Notes under the pieces: model-generated
The model's database searches: none
What the model was told of the DNA's origin: nothing
The model's input: the letters and a program-made list of their open reading frames with translations, nothing else
Assembly (NCBI RefSeq): GCF_019303495.1
Contig: NZ_JAEVFI010000016.1
Location: 188,574 to 224,168, forward strand
Source: Streptomyces sp. JJ66
Lineage (GTDB): Bacteria > Actinomycetota > Actinomycetes > Streptomycetales > Streptomycetaceae
Length of the DNA: 35,595 bases
Direction of reading: 5' to 3'
In this document: positions 1 through 7,642 of the stretch, one piece after another
Layout: every line of letters begins with the position of its first letter
How positions within the stretch are numbered: the first letter of the stretch is position 1
Position numbers and translations under genes: made by a program

Positions 1-102
1 CTCACCAGCACCGGCAACGGCTTCAACAACCCAGTGAAGAACTGGGACAGCATCACCGACTCCGGCAGCAGCTGGACCTGGGACAGGATCAACACCGTCT
101 AG
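1..102 (+). CDS. C-terminal end of an unidentified protein (5' truncated by window edge)
   Basis: The first 33 codons of frame 1 are open and end at TAG (100-102). The peptide ends in SGSSWTWDRINTV and is rich in Asn, Ser, Gly and Trp, which suggests a secreted protein, but I recognise no family. Its start lies outside the window. Because only 33 codons are visible, coding status rests on composition alone. It sits on the far side of an IS scar and LysR gene from the conserved core, so it probably belongs to variable DNA. Confidence 0.4.
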   Translation, partial: LTSTGNGFNNPVKNWDSITDSGSSWTWDRINTV

Positions 103-261
103 TACCTGGTACTTCGGCCTAACGTCGCGATCTTGGGTCGGCCCAAGTCGGGAACGGGTACGGCCACCGCGTGACCATCGGGGGTTTTGATATCTCCTGA
201 AGATCATGCGGTGGCCGCAGGCCATAGCGTAGACCTGCTCGGTGGCGGTCGATGTTCGGGC

Positions 262-515
262 GCCCTGATCGTGGATGAGACGGCTTCCTGAAGAAGGGCC
301 ACGCCTCAGCGGGCGTGCAACGCCAGGGCACCGCCACCGCCGGCCGCATCGAGGACAGTCAGGTCGGCGTGTTCCTCGCCTACACCACCGGCCAGGGACG
401 GGCCTTGATCGAACACCGCCTCTACCAACCCGAACACTTCTGGTGTGCCGAGACCGGGCGTCGCAGAGGGGCAGGAGTTCCCGGCCGCACCGAGTTCGCC
501 ACGAAGCCCCGACCC
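262..515 (+). pseudogene. IS701-family transposase fragment, frameshifted
   Basis: The translation resembles the catalytic core of IS701-type DDE transposases: ALIVDET, then FLKKG, SAGVQRQ, TAGRIEDSQVGVFLAY, RALIEHRLY and GVPGRTEFATKP. The first catalytic Asp would be in VDET (274-276). The expected DETGFLKKG block is broken: the frame holding VDET (starting 262) and the frame holding FLKKG (285 on) are offset, as if one G had been lost near 283. Similarity stops at about 515; neither the N-terminal part nor the remaining acidic residues of the DDE triad are visible. I recognise no terminal inverted repeats. It is a dead remnant lying tail-to-tail with the LysR gene. Confidence 0.75.
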
Positions 516-615
516 CTTCGGTACAGCGGCCAGCGCGCAGGCGGGACGCGACGGGGCGGGTTCGGCACGCGGCGGGCAGGGCGTCACGTGGTGTCGGCCA
601 GGGCCGCTCGGCCGG

Positions 616-1560
616 GGGTAGCCAGGCGTCGGCGGGACGGGTGAGCCAGGCGTGCCGGGCGGCCAGCTCTCGGGCGGCATCCAGCAGGGCCGTGAGCGCG
701 GGATGGCGCAGGTCGCGGCGCCACACGACGGAGACGGGAGACAGCGGCACCGGGTCCACGACGGGGCGCAGCACCGTGCCGGGAACGTCCACCATCATCT
801 CGCTGGCGAGCACCAGCCAGCGGCGGGAGCGGACGACGCGAATGAACTCCGCGTCGCCCTCGATCTTCGGGAACGGGGGTGCCACGTGGATGCCGCGCCC
901 GGCGAAGAGCGTGCGGGCGTAATCCGTCCACTCGGTGGTCTCCTCGTTGCCCGCCCCGGCGTACAGCGTCTCACCGGCCAGCTCCGCGAGCGGCACCCGT
1001 GGCAGGGCCGCCAGGCGGTGGTCGTCGGGGAGCAGCACGCTCACGCGTTCGTAGCGCAGGAGCCGGTGGGACAGGTGGGCGCGGGCGGCCGGTTCGAGTC
1101 CGGCGACGCGGCCGAAGGCGACGTCCACCCGGCCCGCCGCGATCGCGGGCACCGCGCCGGACAGCCCGCTGTAGTAACGGGCGACGAACTCCCACCCCGG
1201 CGCCAGGGCCCGGGCGGCGTCCAGGACCAGCTGTCCCGTGGCCGCTTCCGCGCCGACGTCCACCACCAGCGGGCGGTCGGTGGGGCCGGACGCGGCGGCG
1301 GCCAGGTCGGCGTAGGCGGCCAGCACGCGCCGCGCGTACGGGAGCAGGCGCTCGCCGTCCGGCGTCAGCGTCACGTGCCGCGTCGTACGGGCGAACAGGG
1401 CCGCACCCAGTTCGCGTTCGAGGCGCCGGACGTCCCGGCTCAACGCCTGCTGCGCGACGTACAGCCGCGCGGCGGCCCGGGTGAAGTGCAACTCCTCGGC
1501 GACGGTGACGAAGGCCCGCAGCAGGCGCGGGTCGGGCGGAGTGGTGGGGGCGATCGGCAC
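616..1560 (-). CDS. LysR-family transcriptional regulator, no native stop visible
   Basis: Starting at GTG 1560 the minus strand reads MPIAPTTPPDPRLLRAFVTV and continues with the typical LysR winged helix-turn-helix (ELHFTRAAARLY, then AQQALSRDVRRLERELG and LFARTTRHVTLTPDG, residues about 10-65). A co-inducer-binding domain follows (DVGAEAATGQLVLDAA, AGRVDVAFG, HRLAALPRVPLAEL). Family members are about 300 residues, which would place the end near 620-660, but this frame has no stop codon down to base 1. The left coordinate given here (616) is therefore an estimate. The C-terminus probably ran into foreign sequence when the neighbouring transposase fragment was inserted or decayed. A second in-frame GTG lies six codons upstream (1578), and a TGA precedes both. 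The target gene is unknown; nothing convincing is transcribed divergently. Confidence 0.75.
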
Positions 1561-1936
1561 TCCGGTATTTGACAACACAGGTGCGTGAAAGGCCAGTCAG
1601 CAGGTGTTGGACGGAGCGAGCCGGGTGCCGCGAGGGTGGTGGACATGCCGCAGTTCTCCCCGGGCGCCGCATCCACGCGCCCCGTCTTCACCCTGTCCGG
1701 AACCACCCTGATCGCCCACCACTGGCCCTCACCACACCCCCAGCGACCTCACGACGAACCCGCCGACCGCAGCCGCCCCTACGCCCCTCTGTTCACCCGG
1801 CTGTCCCCAGTGGCAGGCGCCCTGCTGGGACGCCTGCCGGGCACTCGCCCCCAAAGGCGCTGACGCGCGACGCATAACGCACGACAAAGGCGACGCCGCC
1901 CGCGCAGTGCACGGGCTGACGTCGCCTGTCGTGGTG
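1561..1936. other. Intergenic region between LysR gene and ssrA
   Basis: This stretch lies upstream of the LysR gene and downstream of ssrA. A plus-strand frame (1585-1863, with an internal ATG at 1645) is open, but its Pro/Arg/His-rich product resembles nothing I know. It might be the stub of a divergent gene that LysR once regulated, or simply high-GC noise. The only structure I can support is the terminator-like hairpin at 1881-1932. Confidence 0.4.
1881..1932 (-). terminator. Terminator-like hairpin after ssrA
   Basis: The arms ACGACAAAGGCGACG (1881-1895) and CGTCGCCTGTCGT (1920-1932) pair with one bulge or mismatch. The loop contains a further GCCCG/CGGGC pairing. It starts 5 bases past the predicted tmRNA 3' end on the minus strand, where a transcription stop or 3'-processing structure is expected. 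Confidence 0.7.
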
Positions 1937-2304
1937 TGGAGATGGCGGGAATCGAACCCGCGTCCAACGGAGCGGAAGGAGGGCTTCTCCGAGCGCAGTC
2001 TGCTGTGCTTTTCTCGGCCCCGGCAGTCACGCAGACAAGCTGCCGACGGGCTCAGTCACTGTGTGATGTCCCGGCAGGCCCCGTGACCGGGCCTACGCGG
2101 TGAGTTCCCTAGCTGATGCCAGGAACCGGGTCGGGAACGCACCCGGGCTGACACTTCACACTCGCTACTTAGGCAGCGAGGGCGAAGGAATCGCGCTTGG
2201 TGTTGGCGATTATTTTTTTGCGGCACATGGTTAACGAGATCATTGCCGCGTTCCTCGGCTCGCTTCCCCTGCTTCGACATCCGCTGTCGAAACCGATCAT
2301 CCCC
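1937..2304 (-). ncRNA. ssrA: Transfer-messenger RNA (tmRNA)
   Basis: The 5' end (GGGGAUGAUCGGUUUCGACAG, from 2304) pairs through GGGGAUG with CAUCUCC at the 3' end to form the acceptor stem, and the T-arm GGUUCGAUUCC lies just before it. The reading frame at 2207-2169 encodes the proteolysis tag ANTKRDSFALAA followed by UAA. The FALAA end is the usual ClpXP-type degron. CCA is not encoded directly after the discriminator A, which is common in this group. tmRNA with SmpB rescues ribosomes stalled on mRNAs lacking a stop codon; smpB follows upstream on the same strand. The tag is four residues shorter than the S. coelicolor tag as I remember it (ANTKRDSSQQAFALAA). Confidence 0.95.
2172..2207 (-). 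other. tmRNA tag-peptide reading frame (ANTKRDSFALAA)
   Basis: Twelve codons from GCC (Ala) to GCC (Ala) precede the UAA at 2171-2169. Ala as the resume codon and the terminal ALAA are as expected for bacterial tmRNA. The A-rich stretch before the resume codon matches the usual position of the resume signal. The same frame is open upstream, but that is not translated as a separate protein. Confidence 0.85.
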
Positions 2305-2386
2305 ATGTTGAGTTGACAACCCACCGGCGGTGCCGGTGGCGCTGAGGCCATCGTAGTGGACCAACCCGGGAGGAGGCCAACGTATT

Positions 2387-2400
2387 CCCCCGGCCGGGGG
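2387..2400 (-). terminator. Possible terminator of smpB (CCCCCGGCCGGGGG palindrome)
   Basis: A perfect 14-base palindrome lies 137 bases beyond the smpB stop and upstream of ssrA, within very GC-rich sequence. There is no U tract, as is common in Streptomyces. It could separate smpB transcripts from ssrA, which probably has its own promoter. Confidence 0.35.
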
Positions 2401-2536
2401 CCTGCTCCGCTCCCGCTCCTCCCCCGGCTCCCGGGCTCCGTGCCGGGTCCCGCTTCCCCGCCCCGCTGCGCGTCACCCTTCGCGAGGTGTCGCTCACGCA
2501 TGGTGCGCGGAGGGGGCGTCGCCGACAGGTGCCCGG

Positions 2537-3016
2537 CTAGCGGCGGGCGCGGCGGCGGGCGGCGGAGATCGCGCGTTCCGCCTCGCGGCGGTCCTGCTTC
2601 TCCCGCAGCGTCTGCCGCTTGTCGTACTCGCGCTTGCCCCGGGCGAGCGCGAGTTCCACCTTCGCCCGGCCGTCCTTGAAGTACAGGGCGAGCGGGACCA
2701 GTGTCAGGCCCGTCTCCTGCACCTTGCCGGTGAGCTTGTCGATCTCCGCCCGGTGCAGCAGCAGCTTGCGCTTGCGGCGGGCGCTGTGGTTGGTCCACGT
2801 GCCCTGGCTGTACTCGGGGATGTGCACGTTGTGCAGCCACATCTCGCCGCCGTCGAGCTGGGCGAACCCGTCCACGAGCGAGGCGCGGCCCTGGCGCAGC
2901 GACTTGACTTCGGTGCCGGTCAGCACCAGTCCGCACTCGTACGTATCGAGGATGACGTAGTCGTGCCGGGCCTTCTTGTGCTGCGCGATGAGTTTGCGAC
3001 CGGTCTCTTTTGCCAT
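2537..3016 (-). CDS. smpB: SsrA-binding protein SmpB
   Basis: This 159-residue protein begins [20 protein letters not shown] and contains the family blocks [32 protein letters not shown] and [11 protein letters not shown]. The basic C-terminal tail ([20 protein letters not shown], then RRRARR) enters the empty mRNA channel of a stalled ribosome. SmpB binds the tRNA-like domain of tmRNA and delivers it to the A site. I chose ATG 3016 because the family starts MAKE. An in-frame GTG at 3037 overlaps the stop of the upstream protease gene (GTGA) and would add seven residues, so translational coupling is possible. ssrA follows 232 bases downstream on the same strand. Confidence 0.97.
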   Translation of the reverse strand: MAKETGRKLIAQHKKARHDYVILDTYECGLVLTGTEVKSLRQGRASLVDGFAQLDGGEMWLHNVHIPEYSQGTWTNHSARRKRKLLLHRAEIDKLTGKVQETGLTLVPLALYFKDGRAKVELALARGKREYDKRQTLREKQDRREAERAISAARRRARR

Positions 3017-3033
3017 AGCCGGGCCATTGTTCC

Positions 3034-4188
3034 TCACCCGCGGGTGGCGAGGCCACTCAATACCGTGCGGGCCTTGTCCTGGGCGTCCTCACCGGCGTTC
3101 ACGGCGACGTCCGGGGTGAGCCCGGTGCCCTCCAGTGAGCGGCCGCCGGGCGTGAGGTAGTGGCCGACGGTCAGCTCGGCGACGGAGCCGTCCGGCTGGA
3201 CGTGCGGTACCTGCACCGCGCCCTTGCCGAACGTCGGCGTCCCCACGACCAGCGCCCGCCCACGGTCCTGGAGCGCTCCGGCCAGCAGTTCGGCGGCGCT
3301 CATGGAGCCGCCGTCCACCAGGACGACGAGCGGGCTGTCGGTGTCGCCGCCGGGCGCGGCGTGCAACGCGCGCTGGCCCTCGCCCTCGCCATAGGTGGCG
3401 ACCAGGCCGCCGTCGAGGAAGGCGGAAGCGGCCTCGGTGGCTTCCAGGAGCAGGCCGCCGGAGTTGCCGCGCAGGTCGAGCAGGATCCCGTGGCCCGGTG
3501 GCACGGCGGCGACGGCGTTGCGCAGCCGCTCGCCGGTGCCCGCGGTGAACGCGCTGACCTGGATACGGGTGACGTCGCCCGGCAGGTGCTCGGCGGTGAC
3601 GCTCCGGGTGTCCACCACGGCGCGCTCCAGCACCTCGCTGAAGTGCCGCCCGTCGCGGCTCAGGCCCAGGGTGACGGCGGTTCCGGCGGCGGGGCCGGGG
3701 TCCGCGTCGCCGCGCAGCAGGGCGACGACCTCGGTGACGGGCATGCCGCGCACGTCGGTGTCGTCGATCGTGTGCAGTGCGTCACCGGCGCGCAGGCCAG
3801 CGCGGGCGGCGGGGCTGTCCTCGGTGACGCGGGCGACGCGCGCCGGGCCGGTGCCGCCGCGCACGGTCAGGCCGACGCCGACGTACTCGCCGTCCAGTGT
3901 CCGGCTCAGGTCGGCGAACTCGCGGGCGGTGTAGGCGGTGGACCAGCGGTCACCGCTGCGGCTGACGGCCTCGTGGGCGTCGGTGGCGGCGGCGCGCTCG
4001 TCCCGGGGGGCGGCGCCGGAGAGGGCGGCGCGGCCCGGGGTGCCTGGCGCGGCGTCCACGGAGGCGTCGGCCTCCGGCGTCCACGAGCCGGAGGCGAACC
4101 CGGTCAGCAGGACCCCGGTGAAGACGAGGGGCAGTGCGGCCCCGCGGCCGATGCGGCGAGGCTGGACGAACATCCACGAGCCCGACAT
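3034..4188 (-). CDS. S41-family C-terminal processing peptidase (CtpA-like), membrane-anchored
   Basis: This 384-residue protein starts with a basic stretch and one hydrophobic segment (about residues 16-36), a signal anchor or signal peptide. A PDZ domain (about 100-185, with GVGLTVRG and [11 protein letters not shown]) is followed by the S41 protease core. The Ser/Lys dyad is likely S297 in GGSMSAAE and K322 in [18 protein letters not shown] (236-245) is the family's substrate-binding block. Such enzymes act outside the membrane, trimming the C-termini of secreted or envelope proteins. The gene lies 78 bases downstream of ftsX and touches smpB, so it may be cotranscribed with both; a division-linked substrate is possible but unproven. 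No strong ribosome-binding site is seen before ATG 4188. Confidence 0.93.
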   Translation of the reverse strand: MSGSWMFVQPRRIGRGAALPLVFTGVLLTGFASGSWTPEADASVDAAPGTPGRAALSGAAPRDERAAATDAHEAVSRSGDRWSTAYTAREFADLSRTLDGEYVGVGLTVRGGTGPARVARVTEDSPAARAGLRAGDALHTIDDTDVRGMPVTEVVALLRGDADPGPAAGTAVTLGLSRDGRHFSEVLERAVVDTRSVTAEHLPGDVTRIQVSAFTAGTGERLRNAVAAVPPGHGILLDLRGNSGGLLLEATEAASAFLDGGLVATYGEGEGQRALHAAPGGDTDSPLVVLVDGGSMSAAELLAGALQDRGRALVVGTPTFGKGAVQVPHVQPDGSVAELTVGHYLTPGGRSLEGTGLTPDVAVNAGEDAQDKARTVLSGLATRG

Positions 4189-4266
4189 GCTGCGGAGTCT
4201 AGGACAGGAGCGGGCGCCGTACGGAAGGTTGACCGCAGGGCGCCCGCGTTCTATCTCACACCAGTT

Positions 4267-5178
4267 TCACACCTTCAGGTACTTGCGCAGCGTCAGGAAC
4301 GCGGCCAGCGCGGGCATCAGCAGGCCCACGGCCAGCACCAGCGGCAGCACCTTCCACAGCGCGTCGTAACCGATGAAGCTGATCAGCGGCACCTTCTCGG
4401 CCAGGAAGTTGTCCACGAGCGCGAACTTGCCCGTCAGCAGCAGCACTCCGGCCAGCATCCCCCCGACGAGGCCCGCGATGGCGGCCTCCAGGATGAACGG
4501 CATCTGGATGTAGAAGCTGGACGCGCCGACCAGCCGCATGATGCCCGTCTCCCGGCGCCGGGAGAACGCCGAGACGCGCACGGTGTTGACGATCAGCAGC
4601 ATCGCGACGACGAGCATCAGGCCCATGACGAACAACGCCGCGTGGCGCAGCCCGTCGAGCAGGCTGAACAGGTTCTCCAGCAGATCGCGCTGGTCCTGCA
4701 CCTCCTGCACCCCGGCCCGGCCCGCGAACGCGGTGGCGATGACGTCGTACTTGCCCGGGTCCTTCAGCTTGACCCGGTAGGACTCCTGCATCTGCTCCGG
4801 GGTGAGCGAGGAGGCCAGCGGGGAGTCCTTGAACTGCTCCTGGTAGTGCTGGTACGCCTGTTCGGCGGACTCGTAGTAGACCTTCTCGACGACGGCGAGC
4901 TTCTCCAGGTCCGCCTTGATCTCGCGCTTCTGCTGACCGGTGACGGCGCCCCGGTCACAGCTGGGGTCGTTGTCGGCGTCGTTCTTGTTGCACAGGTAGA
5001 TCGACACCTGGACCTTGTCGTACCAGTACCCCTTCATGGAGTTGACCTGCTGGTTCGCCAGGAGCGCGCCGCCGAGCAGGGCGAGCGAGATGGCCACGGA
5101 GATGATGACCGCGAACGTCATCGTGAGATTGCGCCGGAGACCCGTGGCGATCTCCGACAGAACGAACTGGCCGCGCAT
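4267..5178 (-). CDS. ftsX: Cell division protein FtsX (ABC transporter permease-like)
   Basis: This 303-residue membrane protein begins MRGQFVLSEIATGLRRNLTM. It has one transmembrane helix near residues 20-42, a large extracytoplasmic domain (about 45-175, with two cysteines in YLCNKND and PSCDRG), then three more helices (about 183-205, 228-252, 275-298). FtsRETGIMRLVGAS-like sequence between helices 2 and 3 (RRRETGIMRLVGASSFYIQM) is the hallmark of the family. FtsX pairs with the ATPase FtsE; the complex relays divisome state to peptidoglycan hydrolases outside the membrane. The ftsE stop is 19 bases upstream, a clear operon. The start ATG has GGAG nine bases before it. Confidence 0.97.
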   Translation of the reverse strand: MRGQFVLSEIATGLRRNLTMTFAVIISVAISLALLGGALLANQQVNSMKGYWYDKVQVSIYLCNKNDADNDPSCDRGAVTGQQKREIKADLEKLAVVEKVYYESAEQAYQHYQEQFKDSPLASSLTPEQMQESYRVKLKDPGKYDVIATAFAGRAGVQEVQDQRDLLENLFSLLDGLRHAALFVMGLMLVVAMLLIVNTVRVSAFSRRRETGIMRLVGASSFYIQMPFILEAAIAGLVGGMLAGVLLLTGKFALVDNFLAEKVPLISFIGYDALWKVLPLVLAVGLLMPALAAFLTLRKYLKV

Positions 5179-5197
5179 GGCGTGTACTCCGTGCCTT

Positions 5198-5887
5198 TCA
5201 GTGCTGGTAGCCGTAGACGCCGCGCGACTGGTCGCGCACGAGCCGGCCCTGTTCGAGTTCGATCACGCGCTTGCGCATCTGGTCAACGATCTGCTGATCG
5301 TGGGTAGCCATGATGACCGTCGCCCCGGTCCGGTTGATGCGGTCGAGCAGCTTCATGATGCCGATCGACGTCTGCGGGTCGAGGTTGCCGGTGGGCTCGT
5401 CCGCGATGAGCAGCTTCGGACGGTTGACGAACGCCCGCGCGATCGCCACCCGCTGCTGCTCACCGCCGGACAGCTCGCCCGGCATCCGGTCCTCCTTGCC
5501 GCCGAGGCCGACCAGGTTCAACACCTCGGTGACCGCCTTGCGGATTTCCCCGCGCCGCCTGCCGATGACCTCCAGCGCGAACGCGACGTTCTCCGCCACC
5601 GTCTTGTTGGGCAGCAGCCGGAAGTCCTGGAACACGGTGCCCAGCTGGCGGCGCATCTGCGGCACCTTCCAGTGGGACAGCCGGCCCAGGTCCTTGCCGA
5701 GCACGTGAACCTGGCCGTGACTGGCCCGCTCCTCCCGCAGCACCAGGCGCAGGAACGTGGACTTGCCGGAGCCCGAGGACCCCACGAGGAAGACGAACTC
5801 GCCGCGCTCGATCTCCAGCGAGACGTCGCGGAGCGCCGGGCGGTTCTGCCGCGGATAGGTCTTGGAGACGCTGTCGAAACGGATCAC
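5198..5887 (-). CDS. ftsE: Cell division ATP-binding protein FtsE
   Basis: This 229-residue ABC ATPase starts at GTG 5887 ([12 protein letters not shown]), the start conserved in the family; upstream in-frame codons add only an unlikely leader. Walker A is GSSGSGKST (36-44). The signature is [15 protein letters not shown], Walker B is [12 protein letters not shown], and the switch His is in [25 protein letters not shown] is typical of FtsE. It sits on the inner membrane face, binds FtsX and powers the FtsEX switch. It is the first gene of a minus-strand ftsE-ftsX-protease run. Confidence 0.97.
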   Translation of the reverse strand: MIRFDSVSKTYPRQNRPALRDVSLEIERGEFVFLVGSSGSGKSTFLRLVLREERASHGQVHVLGKDLGRLSHWKVPQMRRQLGTVFQDFRLLPNKTVAENVAFALEVIGRRRGEIRKAVTEVLNLVGLGGKEDRMPGELSGGEQQRVAIARAFVNRPKLLIADEPTGNLDPQTSIGIMKLLDRINRTGATVIMATHDQQIVDQMRKRVIELEQGRLVRDQSRGVYGYQH

Positions 5888-6109
5888 TGATGCACACCAC
5901 GTCGGGCTGGGTAGGAGCAACGGAAGCCGCGGCGCGGCCCCTGGTTCGGTGCAGTGACACTACGCGACGCGCGGGACGCGGCGCAGTCGGCATCCGGTAT
6001 TGCGCACGTATGCGCCGCGGGTCGAAGCCTGGCAGAGTGGGAACCAGGAGAAACCCTTGGGGAACGAATCACTCCGCGAGGGCGTTGGCGCAGTAGAGGA
6101 GGAGATCGC

Positions 6110-6301
6110 ATGACATGCGACCGACTGGTGTGCGCCAACTGCGCCGGGCCCGTCAGCGAGGCCCGCTGCGCGGTCTGCCGTGCCCAGCGTGAGCGGCTGC
6201 ACCGGCAGGGGCCGCTGGCCGCGTGGACGCCCGCCACCCTGCTCGCGCTGCTGCTGGCGCTGCTCTCAGTGCTGTTCGTGGCGCGTCAGATGGCCTTCTG
6301 A
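6110..6301 (+). CDS. Small membrane protein with a double-CxxC (zinc-ribbon-like) N-terminus
   Basis: This 63-residue product has C8xxC11 and C20xxC23 separated by eight residues, followed by a basic stretch and a single hydrophobic helix near the C-terminus (about 41-60). GAGGAGG lies six bases before ATG 6110, a strong Shine-Dalgarno. It looks like a cytoplasmic zinc ribbon tethered to the membrane. I believe similar small proteins occur in this place in Streptomyces, but I know no function. It is transcribed divergently from ftsE and ends before a strong convergent terminator. Reading frame, RBS and Cys spacing make it a real gene. Confidence 0.8.
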   Translation: MTCDRLVCANCAGPVSEARCAVCRAQRERLHRQGPLAAWTPATLLALLLALLSVLFVARQMAF

Positions 6302-6354
6302 CGGCGCCCCGTTTCCCCCATGCCAATTCCCGCTTTATTCCACCAACACGCTGC

Positions 6355-6387
6355 GAGGACCCGGACACAGGCGGTGTCCGGGTCCTC
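6355..6387. terminator. Bidirectional terminator between convergent genes
   Basis: Perfect 14-base arms GAGGACCCGGACAC (6355-6368) and GTGTCCGGGTCCTC (6374-6387) enclose a five-base loop. It lies between the small plus-strand membrane-protein gene and the minus-strand wall-protein gene, 32 bases beyond the latter's stop. Confidence 0.9.
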
Positions 6388-6419
6388 GTCGCTTGTTCAG
6401 CGTGCTACGCGCCCGTGGT

Positions 6420-7355
6420 TCAGGCCGCGGCCGCGCCGTTCCGGCTCATCAGACGGGGCAGCATGCGGAAGCCCACGCCACCGGCGATCATGGTCGCCGC
6501 GCCGACGAGCAGGAACGCCGTCTCGGTGGCACCGGTCTCGGCCAGCTCCTCGCCGCCGCCCTGCGGGGCCTTGGGCTGGTCAGCCACCGGCTTCTGCTCC
6601 GGCGTGGTGATCTGCTCCTTGGAGCCCTGCGGGGTCTCGCCGGAGCCGTCCGGGTTCAGGCCGCCGCTGCCGGTGTCGCCACCGCCGTTGCCGCCGGTGG
6701 AACCCGTGGAGCCGGTGGAACCGGTCGAACCCGTGGAGCCGTTGCCACCGGTGGAGCCGCCGCCGGTGGAGCCGCCGGTGTCGCCACCGCCGTTGCCGCC
6801 GGTGGAACCGGTCGAGCCGGTCGAACCGGTGGAGCCCGTCGAGCCGCCGCCGGTGTCGCCACCGCTGTTGCCGCCGGTCGAACCGGTGGAACCGCCCTGG
6901 TCACCGCCGGTGCTGCCACCGGTGTCGCCGCCGCTGTTGCCGCCGGTCGAACCGGCCGTGCCGCCCTGGTCGCCACCGGTGCTGCCACCGGTGTCGCCGC
7001 CACCCTGGGCAGCCGCGCCACCCTGGTCGCCACCGCCCTGGGCAGCCGCACCGCCCTGGTCGCCGCCGGTGCTGCCACCGGTGTCGCCGCCGCCCTGGGC
7101 AGCCGCGCCGTCGGTGGTGCCGCCGTCGGTGTCGCCGCCGCCGTCGGTGCCACCGTCGGTGTCACCGCCGGTGAGGAGGCCGCTGGCCGAGACGCTGGCG
7201 ACACCGGCGTCCTGCGTGGTGATCGGCTCGTCACTCTTCGCAGCCTCACCGGTGGCCGCCTGTGCGACGCCCGCGATCGTCAGCGAAGCGCCAGCGGCGA
7301 AAACCGAACCGGCGACGATGCGCGCAACGCGCACTCGCGTCGTGGAATTGGTCAC
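6420..7355 (-). CDS. Gly/Ser/Thr-rich secreted protein with LAETG wall-sorting signal
   Basis: The predicted 311-residue protein has a signal peptide (residues 1-34, cleavage after AQA), then a spacer of about 170 low-complexity residues built from GGDTGG, STGGDQGG, AAAQGGG, GSTGSTGS and STGGNGGG units. It ends with LAETG (271-275), a hydrophobic helix and a basic tail (RMLPRLMSR). This is a sortase substrate; LAxTG is the motif used by class E sortases in Streptomyces. The acidic, flexible repeat zone probably spans the wall or carries surface features; no folded domain is evident. I chose GTG 7355, nine bases after GGGGG, over TTG 7361. Repeat number is likely to vary among strains. No sortase gene is in the window. 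Confidence 0.9.
   Translation of the reverse strand: MTNSTTRVRVARIVAGSVFAAGASLTIAGVAQAATGEAAKSDEPITTQDAGVASVSASGLLTGGDTDGGTDGGGDTDGGTTDGAAAQGGGDTGGSTGGDQGGAAAQGGGDQGGAAAQGGGDTGGSTGGDQGGTAGSTGGNSGGDTGGSTGGDQGGSTGSTGGNSGGDTGGGSTGSTGSTGSTGSTGGNGGGDTGGSTGGGSTGGNGSTGSTGSTGSTGSTGGNGGGDTGSGGLNPDGSGETPQGSKEQITTPEQKPVADQPKAPQGGGEELAETGATETAFLLVGAATMIAGGVGFRMLPRLMSRNGAAAA
6655..7170. repeat. In-gene low-complexity tandem repeats (Gly/Ser/Thr codons)
   Basis: Imperfect repeats such as ccgccggtggaaccggtcga and ccaccggtgtcgccgcc recur through this part of the wall-protein gene, encoding Gly-Ser-Thr and Gly-Asp blocks. Units of 6, 9 and 12 bases and larger duplicated blocks (AAAQGGG, STGGDQGG and STGGNSGGDTGG) indicate growth by slippage and unequal crossing over. 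All changes stay in frame. Confidence 0.85.
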
Positions 7356-7642
7356 TACCAACTACCCCCAGTAGCTGTTCATTGTCATCGGAGCAGCGGT
7401 ACCGGGCGCTCATGGTGCCGGGGATTTCCATAGCGGGAGCCCATGGCCACTCGGTGACCGGGCGCCCCGTTCCGCCCCCACATGTGCACTCGTCCCTGAC
7501 ACACGCCTGCTGAGCGGACAGCTTTCCCAGTTTTCACACCAGCGTCAAGCGACGTCCGGGCGAATGGCACTGCCCAACCGGTCACTTACCGGCAAAGTCG
7601 GACACCTGTGTGCCGCGCGCCACAGTGGGCGCCGCGTCGGCG

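Noticed and set aside
119..349. Minus-strand ORF overlapping the transposase fragment
   Set aside because: It opposes the recognised IS701 fragment and has no recognisable features.
1585..1863. Plus-strand ORF divergent from LysR as a gene
   Set aside because: Composition is Pro/Arg/His-rich, the start lacks a ribosome-binding site, and I recognise no family. It might be a remnant, but I cannot support it.
2169..3056. Minus-strand frame ending in the tmRNA tag
   Set aside because: It crosses smpB out of frame and ends in ssrA; the last codons are the tag, decoded by tmRNA, not by a separate gene.
3160..5307. Long plus-strand frame of about 715 codons
   Set aside because: It is antisense to the S41 protease and ftsX, which have clear domains and motifs. 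Long antisense frames are expected at this GC content.
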